A DNA stretch of 11,823 bases, from the NCBI GenBank assembly GCA_009929055.1, contig SABI01000057.1, forward strand, positions 1-11,823, in the 5' to 3' direction. Positions 6,582 through 11,823 of the stretch are shown here, piece after piece (positions within the stretch are counted from its first letter, which is position 1; each line of letters begins with the position of its first letter). Below the pieces are notes generated by a model that saw only the letters and a list, made by a program, of their open reading frames with translations, had not been told where the DNA came from and searched no databases. Source of the stretch: Spirochaetia bacterium (GTDB taxonomy: Bacteria > Spirochaetota > Spirochaetia > Sphaerochaetales > Sphaerochaetaceae). The position numbers were made by a program, and so were the translations under genes.

Positions 6582-7590
6582 CGTAGAGGAAACAAGCTAC
6601 TTCATGATGTTCATCAATTCGTGTCATTCCAGGTATGTTAGTTTTACACTTTTCCATACGAGAAGGACACCTGTCGTAGAAATAACATCCAACTCTCTCT
6701 TTGTTAGGTGAAGGAACATCTCCAGTGAGGATAATTCTTTGTCTTTTTCTTTCAATAACAGGGTCTGGAATAGGAGCTGCAGAGAGAAGCGCTTTAGTGT
6801 AAGGGTGTAATGGGTTCTTATATAAATCACTACTTCTAGATAATTCCATAATCTTACCAAGATACATAACGGCAACTCTGGTGCTGATATATTCAATAAC
6901 AGCCAAGTCATGAGCAATAAATAGGTAGGTGAGACCAAGTTCTTTTTGTAAATCGTGAAGCAAGTTGAGTATTTGAGATTGAATAGATACATCGAGGGCA
7001 CTTACCGGTTCATCTGCTAAAATAATTTTAGGATTGAGGGCAAGGGCTCGAGCTATTCCAATTCTTTGACGCTGACCACCACTAAATTCGTGAGGGTATC
7101 GATTCTTAAATGCCCTATTTAATCCAACCCGTTCCATGAGTTCTTCAACGCGGTTTTCAATAGCACTTTTATCCATATTTTGGTCTAGTAGACCCCTTTT
7201 TTTATAAATCTCTAAGGGTTCACTAATAATTGTTCTTACTGTCATTCGAGGGTCTAAAGAAGCATAGGGGTCTTGGAATATCATTTGGATATTCTTTCTT
7301 GCATCAAGCAGCTCATTCCCTTTAGCTTTAATGAGGTCGAGGCCATTGAAAATAACAGAACCACTTGTGGGGGTATAAAGTTGAGAAATTGATCTTACTG
7401 TGGTAGATTTTCCACATCCACTTTCTCCTACGATACCAAGAGTTTCCCCCTCATTTACATCAAATGAGATTCCGTCGACTGCTCTTACTGCCCCAACTTG
7501 TTTTTTTAATATAAATCCAGCTTCTATAGGAAAGTGTTGTTTTAAATCTTTTACCTGCAGTAGTGGCTGTTTTGTTTTTGTATCACTCAT
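6577..7590 (-). CDS. oppF: Oligopeptide ABC transporter ATP-binding protein
   Basis: Second of the two nucleotide-binding subunits that power peptide import on the cytoplasmic face of OppBC. The 337-residue protein has Walker A GESGCGKS (55-62), Q-loop Gln106 in MIFQDPYASLDP, signature FSGGQRQR (169-176), Walker B IILADEP (189-195) and the switch His227. The C-terminal oligo_HPY extension (HPYTKALLSAAP, 262-273) carries Cys302, 308, 315 and 333, the pattern that binds an iron-sulfur cluster in structurally studied Opp ATPases; cluster binding here is inferred. The DPYASLDPRMTV segment and the GCGKSTT P-loop are OppF/DppF-like rather than OppD-like. Start ATG 7588-7590 overlaps the oppD stop (ATGA). 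It is the last gene of the oppBCDF unit, ending two bases from the convergent gene. Confidence 0.95.
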   Translation of the reverse strand: MSDTKTKQPLLQVKDLKQHFPIEAGFILKKQVGAVRAVDGISFDVNEGETLGIVGESGCGKSTTVRSISQLYTPTSGSVIFNGLDLIKAKGNELLDARKNIQMIFQDPYASLDPRMTVRTIISEPLEIYKKRGLLDQNMDKSAIENRVEELMERVGLNRAFKNRYPHEFSGGQRQRIGIARALALNPKIILADEPVSALDVSIQSQILNLLHDLQKELGLTYLFIAHDLAVIEYISTRVAVMYLGKIMELSRSSDLYKNPLHPYTKALLSAAPIPDPVIERKRQRIILTGDVPSPNKERVGCYFYDRCPSRMEKCKTNIPGMTRIDEHHEVACFLYE

Positions 7591-8603
7591 GACTTTGTTT
7601 TCTCCTTATCATCGCTGTATAGCCAACAGGCAACTTCGTGTCCTTCCCTTAATGTAATTATTGGTGGATATGTATGGGTACAAATATCCATTTTCTTGTG
7701 ACATCGGGGGTGGAAAGGACAGCACTCTGGAAGGTCAATCACATTCGGTGGTTGTCCTTCAATACTAAAGAGTTTGCCATTTTTGGCTTTATCGAGACGA
7801 GGAACAGATTTTATTAGACCTTCTGTATAAGGATGAGAGGGATGAGCATAGAGTTCGTTTGTTTTCGCTTTTTCAACAATTTTTCCTGCATACATAACAC
7901 ACACCGTGTCACATAAACCAGCAACTACTCCTAAGTCGTGAGTAATAAGGATAACCGCTGTATCGAGTTTCTTAGCCAGTTCTTGAATAAGTTCAAGTAT
8001 TTGAGCTTGAATTGTTACATCTAATGCTGTTGTTGGTTCATCAGCGATGAGGATTTTAGCTTCACAACTAAGAGCCATAGCAATCATTACACGCTGTCTC
8101 ATTCCGCCACTAAATTGGTGAGGATAGTTATGAATTTTTTCTTCTGGCACAGGTATACCAACAAGTTTTAACATGTCGATAGACTTTTGTAATGCCTCTT
8201 TCTTACTCATCGGTTGGTGAAGTAAAATGGTCTCTACCATTTGAGTTGAGATCTTTAGAAATGGGTTTAAGCTTGTCATAGGATCTTGGAAGATCATAGA
8301 GATTTCATTACCTCTAATTGCTCTGAGATCTTTTTCTTGTAGGCCTAATATATCTACTCCCTCAAACAGAATTTTTCCACCAACAATTTTACCTGGAGGA
8401 GATTGAATAAGACGCATGATTGAGAGGTTTGTAACAGATTTTCCACTTCCTGATTCACCTACAATCCCAAGAGTTTCCCCTTCTGATAAAGTAAATGAAA
8501 TTCCATCAACTGCTTTTACAACACCAGCGTCTGTTTTGAAATATGTTTTGAGGTCTATAACTTCTAATAATGGCTTTTTTAGCTTACTATTCTTTGTTTC
8601 CAC
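7587..8603 (-). CDS. oppD: Oligopeptide ABC transporter ATP-binding protein
   Basis: First nucleotide-binding subunit of the peptide importer. The 338-residue protein shows Walker A GESGSGKS (49-56), Q-loop Gln106 in MIFQDPMTSLNP, signature FSGGMRQRVMIA (164-175), Walker B ILIADEPTTALD (184-195) and His222. The HPYTEGLIKSVP motif (257-268) and Cys294, 295, 301, 308 and 326 mark the C-terminal oligo_HPY extension. The start is GTG at 8601-8603: in frame, a TAG lies only four codons upstream (8613-8615), leaving no ATG option, and AGGAG sits seven bases before GTG. That TAG is the oppC stop itself, so oppC and oppD are in the same reading frame, separated by TAG plus three codons. Confidence 0.95.
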   Translation of the reverse strand: METKNSKLKKPLLEVIDLKTYFKTDAGVVKAVDGISFTLSEGETLGIVGESGSGKSVTNLSIMRLIQSPPGKIVGGKILFEGVDILGLQEKDLRAIRGNEISMIFQDPMTSLNPFLKISTQMVETILLHQPMSKKEALQKSIDMLKLVGIPVPEEKIHNYPHQFSGGMRQRVMIAMALSCEAKILIADEPTTALDVTIQAQILELIQELAKKLDTAVILITHDLGVVAGLCDTVCVMYAGKIVEKAKTNELYAHPSHPYTEGLIKSVPRLDKAKNGKLFSIEGQPPNVIDLPECCPFHPRCHKKMDICTHTYPPIITLREGHEVACWLYSDDKEKTKS

Positions 8604-8612
8604 AATGTGCTC

Positions 8613-10217
8613 CTATAGCTGGTTCTTACTTTGAGGGTCAAATGCATCTCTTAAACCATCCCCGAGGAAGTTCATCGCAAACAAGAATATTGTCATTGTT
8701 AAAGCGGGGAAGAAGAGTTTCCATGGATATAAGTTCATTCCACCAACTCCATCTCCTACTAATGAACCCCATGAGGCGAATGGAGCTTGAACTCCAAGAC
8801 CAAGGAATGAGAGGAAGCTTTCTGTCATAATAAAAGATGGAATTCTTAAGGTGGAGAAGACGATGATCACACTTAATGAGTTTGGAACAAGGTGCTTCAT
8901 GATGATGCGCCATGTAGGGGCTCCCATCGACCTCGCTGCTTCAATAAACTCTTGGTTTTTGAGAGACATAATCTGACCCCGTACCATTCGTGATACAGTA
9001 AGCCAACTAATGATTGCCAAAGCAAAGAAGAGGTTAACGATGTTTCTCCCAAAGATTGCCATAGCAATAATAACAAGCAACATATAGGGTAATCCGTACA
9101 TGATATCTACTATTCTCATAATAATGTAATCGACTTTTCCCCCTAGATAGCCAGCAAGGGCTCCTAGAACTATACCGATTAATACACTTGTAATGGTCCC
9201 AATAAACCCAATTGCGATTGATACTTGACCACCATAAATGATTCGGCTAAGCATATCTCTTCCTTGGTAGTCAGTCCCAAGGTAGTATTGTCTTTCATGC
9301 ATCTTAGAAGCTTCAATATTGGCACTTATTACCCCTTTAATTGCAATTTCTTCTTTCAAAGGGAATTGTGCTGTTCCATCTAATGCTTTTTGTTCCAAAT
9401 CCATGAGAGCTATTTCTCTCACGTTTGTCTTAATTTTCCCCATCAAGTTTTCTTTGATGAGACTCCGTTTTTCACTATCACTTAATCCTTCAATCTCTGC
9501 TTCTAAAAGAATTGCATATTCTTCTTTTGTAAGATCGGGGTTTGTACTTGTGATTTTTTTGTTAAGTTGTTGCTCAATTTCAGCTTCATATTGGTTCATT
9601 TGAGCAGTAACATCGCTCCCAATCATTTGAGCATAAAGGGCAAGAATTTCATCATTATCGAGAGAGGTAATATCTATCCTCTTGTCACTATCTATTGGGG
9701 TGTACCACATTTTTTTTACAGTAATTTGCAGTTCTGTTTTTATTTTGTTTTCAAGGGATTTTATTCTTCTCTCTTCAGCACTATTGAAGGAAAAAGTTCC
9801 TTCACTCATCATCTTAGTCCCTTTTTCAAACATATAGTCCCAGACTTTATTTGCTTCATTTCGATCAATCCAATTCCAAAGCATATCTTCTTCTTCAACA
9901 GTTACTTCAAGTCTTCCTTGACGCCATGCTTGGGTAAATAGATCTGCCATCCTCTTTTCCATTAACAAATCTCCAGCATTACGGGTCATAGAAGGGGGAA
10001 GGTGTTGGTGGTCTAAGATAATTTCATCATATGGGTAAATTGGGAGGATTGGAGCAGTAATTGCTAATAATATATATATGGTAACAATTACTACACTTAT
10101 GACTGCCATTTTATTCTTTTTTAATCTTCTCCACGCATCTTTTGTAAGAGAATTTCCTACAATTACTTGGTTGAATTCATTTGTAGCTTTATTTGTTTTT
10201 TTGTTAATTAATTTCAT
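8613..10217 (-). CDS. oppC: Oligopeptide ABC transporter permease with a large extra external domain
   Basis: Inner-membrane channel subunit, partner of OppB. N-terminal part: cytoplasmic DAWRRLKKNK (27-36), TM1 (37-58), then YDEIILDHQHLPPS (63-76), the usual OppC_N pattern. C-terminal part: LGTDYQGRDMLSRIIYG (313-329), membrane helices of the BPD_transp_1 domain (about 334-525) and the ATPase-docking EAA loop EFIEAARSMGAPTWRIIMKH (423-442). In ordinary OppC the LPPS and LGTD segments lie close together and the protein is near 300 residues; here it has 534, the excess being residues 77-311. The reading frame is intact. Start ATG 10215-10217 has GGAG eight bases upstream and a TGA codon directly before it. 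It follows oppB by 16 bases. Confidence 0.95.
   Translation of the reverse strand: MKLINKKTNKATNEFNQVIVGNSLTKDAWRRLKKNKMAVISVVIVTIYILLAITAPILPIYPYDEIILDHQHLPPSMTRNAGDLLMEKRMADLFTQAWRQGRLEVTVEEEDMLWNWIDRNEANKVWDYMFEKGTKMMSEGTFSFNSAEERRIKSLENKIKTELQITVKKMWYTPIDSDKRIDITSLDNDEILALYAQMIGSDVTAQMNQYEAEIEQQLNKKITSTNPDLTKEEYAILLEAEIEGLSDSEKRSLIKENLMGKIKTNVREIALMDLEQKALDGTAQFPLKEEIAIKGVISANIEASKMHERQYYLGTDYQGRDMLSRIIYGGQVSIAIGFIGTITSVLIGIVLGALAGYLGGKVDYIIMRIVDIMYGLPYMLLVIIAMAIFGRNIVNLFFALAIISWLTVSRMVRGQIMSLKNQEFIEAARSMGAPTWRIIMKHLVPNSLSVIIVFSTLRIPSFIMTESFLSFLGLGVQAPFASWGSLVGDGVGGMNLYPWKLFFPALTMTIFLFAMNFLGDGLRDAFDPQSKNQL
9285..9989 (-). other. Extra domain of OppC (residues 77-311), charged and helical
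   Basis: This coding segment has no counterpart in standard OppC proteins known to me. It lies between TM1 and TM2, which in the Opp/Dpp fold is outside the cytoplasmic membrane, the side where OppA docks. The composition is rich in Glu, Lys, Asp, Met and Leu; stretches such as AEERRIKSLENKIKTELQ (147-164) and YEAEIEQQLNKK (210-221) suggest long, possibly coiled-coil helices. Two tryptophan-containing stretches (AWRQGRLE at 97-104 and WNWIDRNEANKVWDYMF at 114-130) come first. No membrane segment, metal motif or enzyme motif is visible. EAEIE occurs twice (211-215, 239-243), too short to prove duplication. Confidence 0.8.
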
Positions 10218-10233
10218 TCACATAGCTCCGCAC

Positions 10234-11163
10234 TTATTTGTAGGTGATTCGTGGGTCGAGCAACGAATAGATGATGTCGACAAAAAAGTTCATAAAGACC
10301 AATATTACAGAGTAGACAATAACAACACCTACAATAAGGGTATAGTCTCTATTAAACGATGATTGTACAAAGAATTTACCCAATCCAGGGATTCTAAATA
10401 CTTGTTCTACAACAACACTTCCTGTGATGATCCCGGCAAATGCTGGTCCTAAATAACTCACAATGGGGAGCATAGCCCCTTTCATTGCATGTTTGAAGAG
10501 GATTGTTGTGCTTCTCATCCCTTTGGCTTTTGCTGTTCTAATATAGTCACTTCGTAGAGTTTCTAACATACTTGAACGCGTAAGTCGTGCAATTGTTCCA
10601 AAATTCGCTGCTGAAAGGGTGAGGGCTGGGAGGATGATGGTTAACCAACTGTCTCCACTAGTGAACCATCCAGATGTTGGAACCCATCCTAGCTTCATAG
10701 CAAATACATACTGAAGGACCGGTCCTATAACAAAAAGTGGAACAGATATCCCTATAATGGCAAAGGCCATCCCCAAATAGTCCATCCACGTATTTTGTTT
10801 CACCGCAGCAAGCATCCCACTAGAGATGCCAAATATGATAGAAATAGTGATTGCAATAATTCCTAATATCATAGAGTTAGGAAGACTCTCAAAAATGTAG
10901 AAGTTTACATCGTGGTCTTTATATCTAAAAGATGGCCCTAAGTCCCCTCGAACTACATCAAACATGTATTTTCCATACTGGACTATCAAAGGATCATTTA
11001 GATTGTATTTTGCTTCAATATTACGTTTTACTACTTCAGGTAATGCCCTCTCTCCATCAAAAGGACCACCAGGGGCGACTCTTACAATGAAAAAACTGAT
11101 AGTAATAATGATTAATAATGTCGGTATGATACCTAATAATCTTCTAATGACGTATTTAGTCAT
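10234..11163 (-). CDS. oppB: Oligopeptide ABC transporter permease
   Basis: Inner-membrane channel subunit, partner of OppC. The 309-residue protein is of normal length: YVIRRLLGIIPTLLIIITISF (4-24) covers TM1, followed by the external FIVRVAPGGPFDGE segment typical of OppB, GDLGPSFRYKD (73-83), further membrane helices (about 97-120, 128-155, 173-190, 233-255, 275-298) and the EAA-type loop DYIRTAKAKGMRSTTILFKHA (206-226) that contacts an ATPase. The ending DIIYSLLDPRITYK is also characteristic. ATG 11161-11163 is preceded by GAGGTG four bases upstream. First gene of oppBCDF, behind a promoter and two palindromes. Confidence 0.95.
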   Translation of the reverse strand: MTKYVIRRLLGIIPTLLIIITISFFIVRVAPGGPFDGERALPEVVKRNIEAKYNLNDPLIVQYGKYMFDVVRGDLGPSFRYKDHDVNFYIFESLPNSMILGIIAITISIIFGISSGMLAAVKQNTWMDYLGMAFAIIGISVPLFVIGPVLQYVFAMKLGWVPTSGWFTSGDSWLTIILPALTLSAANFGTIARLTRSSMLETLRSDYIRTAKAKGMRSTTILFKHAMKGAMLPIVSYLGPAFAGIITGSVVVEQVFRIPGLGKFFVQSSFNRDYTLIVGVVIVYSVILVFMNFFVDIIYSLLDPRITYK

Positions 11164-11194
11164 TCAACACCTCTTATCTTTATGCATTGTCTGT

Positions 11195-11220
11195 ATTATG
11201 TGTGCATAATATCGTACGAT
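11195..11220. promoter_or_regulatory. Two adjacent palindromes at the oppB transcription start (candidate operator)
   Basis: ATCGTACGAT (11211-11220) is a perfect 10-bp palindrome overlapping the end of the -10 box and the predicted start site. Directly next to it ATTATG (11195-11200) and CATAAT (11205-11210) form an inverted repeat around four bases. The placement suits repressor binding; the regulator is unknown. Confidence 0.45.
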
Positions 11221-11247
11221 AATATAATAACTTTGCGTGTTGTGCAA
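11219..11247 (-). promoter_or_regulatory. Promoter of oppBCDF
   Basis: Minus-strand -35 TTGCAC (11242-11247) and -10 TATTAT (11219-11224) with an exact 17-base spacer. Transcription would start near 11212, giving a leader of about 50 bases. Confidence 0.7.
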
Positions 11248-11291
11248 GGTTTGAGAATCTCAGGGTTTTTATCCTTACAATAACATTATAG

Positions 11292-11552
11292 TTATTCTTC
11301 TTTTGTTAGTATAGTTTTACACCCTTTTTTGTTAAAAAGGAAAGTTTTTGTGATAATTTTGATAAAGTCTCTGATAATATCTCTTTCTTCATCTTGATAT
11401 GAATAACTCATAATGATTATCTTTACCCCATATAAAAGTGTTGCCATTATAATAGAGAAACTGAGCCTTCTTTTTTTTTGTTGTATTTTTGGTAGAATTG
11501 GATATATGTCTAAGAGGATGGTGAGAATACACAGAAAACAAAGGCTCTGAAA
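11292..11552 (-). pseudogene. Open frame without proper start, possible decayed gene end (TetR-like C-terminus or small membrane protein)
   Basis: Between TAA at 11553-11555 and TAA at 11292-11294 the minus strand is open for 86 codons. The product begins hydrophobic (ILTILLDIYPILPK), has a basic QQKKRR, then SIIMATLLYGVKIIIMSYSY and QDEERDIIRDFIKIITKTFL, ending TKEE. The last two helices resemble in pattern the final helices of TetR-type regulators, but the hydrophobicity also fits two membrane segments. The only ATG (11445-11447) gives 51 residues and has no Shine-Dalgarno. No upstream part such as a helix-turn-helix exists before the TAA. It may be a remnant, a small protein or chance; low confidence. 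Confidence 0.3.
11323..11340. repeat. Short A/T-rich inverted repeat
   Basis: CCTTTTT (11323-11329) and AAAAAGG (11334-11340) are exact inverted copies around TGTT. Too weak and lacking a GC stem to call a terminator with confidence. Confidence 0.35.
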
Positions 11553-11692
11553 TTAAACTCTAAGCAGACTTAGTTTTAGCACATACAATAATTCCTTTAA
11601 GTCTCAGAGTTCTCAACTCTCTTCACCCTTGACAGATGAGCGATAGTTATAACAGACTCAAGGCCACATTGAGAAAAAAAGAGAGTTGGGAG
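11545..11692 (+). promoter_or_regulatory. Structured leader upstream of rimO with alternative pairings (candidate cis-acting RNA)
   Basis: On the plus strand CTCTGA (11545-11550) pairs with TCAGAG (11604-11609), with TTAAA (11553-11557) and TTTAA (11596-11600) inside and a hairpin CTAAG-CAGA-CTTAG (11560-11573) at the tip region. Directly after it CTCAACTCTCTT (11612-11623) pairs with AAGAGAGTTGGG (11679-11690) over 12 bp with one G-T, enclosing CCTTGA/TCAAGG (11627-11632, 11658-11663). A local hairpin AGAGTT-CTC-AACTCT (11606-11620) excludes both. The 3' arm covers GGG of GGGAG, the likely rimO ribosome-binding site. It matches no RNA family I know (not tmRNA, SRP RNA or RNase P). Confidence 0.4.
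11629..11655 (+). promoter_or_regulatory. Possible promoter of rimO
   Basis: A perfect -35 TTGACA (11629-11634) is followed by TATAAC (11648-11653, spacing 13) or TAACAG (11650-11655, spacing 15); neither spacing is ideal. If used, the transcript would begin near 11660 and omit the left half of the structured leader. Confidence 0.35.
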
Positions 11693-11703
11693 ACGTAAGA
11701 GAA

Positions 11704-11823
11704 GTGAATAATAAAAAGAAAGTCTATGTAGAGAATCTTGGGTGTGCTAAAAACCAAGTAGATGCTGAAGTAATGGTAGCATCTCTTGCACAAGATGGAT
11801 ATGAGAGTGTCGAGAATGCAGAG
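11704..11823 (+). CDS. rimO: Ribosomal protein S12 methylthiotransferase RimO (5' part only)
   Basis: Radical-SAM enzyme that methylthiolates an aspartate of ribosomal protein S12; it belongs to the MiaB/RimO/MtaB methylthiotransferases. Only 40 codons are in the window. KKVYVENLGCAKNQVDAEVM matches the N-terminal UPF0004 domain, with the first of its three cluster cysteines at residue 14; GCAKNQVD is RimO-like, whereas MiaB has GCQMN and MtaB GCRVN. The radical-SAM CxxxCxxC motif would lie beyond the window. The start is GTG at 11704-11706, chosen because the conserved sequence begins four codons later; GGGAG (11688-11692) is 11 bases upstream, rather far. TTG at 11686 is an alternative in-frame start; a TAA at 11650-11652 bounds it. 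Confidence 0.85.
   Translation, partial: MNNKKKVYVENLGCAKNQVDAEVMVASLAQDGYESVENAE

Larger units (their letters stand above)
11164..11703. other. 540-base gap between oppB and rimO without a confident gene
   Basis: Divergent control region. It holds the opp promoter and palindromes on the left, the open minus-strand frame in the middle and the structured rimO leader on the right. A plus-strand extended -10-like TGGTAGAAT (11490-11498) and a TATAAT (11448-11453) could start transcripts long enough to include the structured leader, but neither has a good -35. Confidence 0.6.

Noticed and set aside
6624..7001. 125-codon minus-strand frame inside oppF
   Set aside because: Out-of-frame shadow of oppF, whose ATPase motifs are intact.
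9567..9941. 124-codon plus-strand frame opposite the extra OppC domain
   Set aside because: Considered because the OppC insertion is unusual, but it has no SD, a Phe/Ser/His-rich composition typical of antisense frames, and the OppC frame runs uninterrupted.
8613..10217. oppC as a frameshifted or chimeric assembly error
   Set aside because: The frame is continuous for 534 codons, both flanks match OppC exactly at the junctions, and the insert has protein-like composition.
11323..11340. Rho-independent terminator
   Set aside because: The stem is almost only A/T pairs and no clean T-run follows on either strand.
11506..11550. Small plus-strand ORF (MSKRMVRIHRKQRL) before rimO
   Set aside because: Only 14 codons, no ribosome-binding site, and no resemblance to known leader or ribosomal peptides.
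11540..11700. Known RNA gene (6S, SRP, tmRNA) in the oppB-rimO gap
   Set aside because: No conserved SRP tetraloop region, tag ORF or other family signature is visible; kept only as a candidate leader structure.

Overview
The window reads as an ordinary chromosomal stretch of an AT-rich bacterium, most likely a spirochaete (Treponema/Sphaerochaeta-like). The clues are the permissive Phe-Ile-Ser-Cys lipobox and long Pro/Ala/Lys/Glu linker of the OppA lipoprotein, low GC, spaced SD sites and a RimO of the GCAKNQVD type. This placement is inference; no rRNA gene or phylogenetic marker is complete here. No mobile element, CRISPR array, tRNA or rRNA was seen.

Layout. Positions 1-4068 hold a tight four-gene operon on the minus strand, read right to left: aroA (EPSP synthase), a low-specificity L-threonine aldolase, a flavodoxin/ferredoxin fusion (EFR1-like) and a PatB/MalY-type PLP C-S lyase cut by the window edge. 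Junctions are TAATG, ATGA and ATGA, so translation is probably coupled. aroA has no Shine-Dalgarno and sits directly behind an extended -10 box, so it may be leaderless. Upstream, also on the minus strand, is oppA (4147-5835) with its own promoter, a hairpin in its 5' leader and a strong intrinsic terminator. A divergent plus-strand gene for a small two-TM protein (6017-6574) shares the control region with oppA and runs tail to tail into oppF. Positions 6577-11163 carry oppB-oppC-oppD-oppF on the minus strand behind a recognisable promoter. A 540-base gap follows, then the first 40 codons of rimO on the plus strand (11704 onward).

How the genes work together. OppA is the membrane-anchored peptide-binding lipoprotein, OppB and OppC form the inner-membrane channel, and OppD and OppF are the two ATPases: a complete oligopeptide importer, split into two transcription units by the small membrane-protein gene. 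Imported peptides would feed amino-acid metabolism, a theme shared with the downstream threonine aldolase and C-S lyase.

Most worth a second look: (1) OppC is about 235 residues longer than usual, because of a charged helical insertion placed exactly between the conserved LPPS and LGTD segments on the external side of the membrane; (2) the rimO leader contains mutually exclusive pairings, one of which would bury the likely ribosome-binding site; (3) the probable leaderless aroA; (4) a perfect 8-bp inverted repeat in the oppA leader; (5) a hairpin spanning both stop codons of the convergent 6574/6577 gene pair; (6) an 87-codon open frame upstream of the opp promoter that looks like a decayed gene end.
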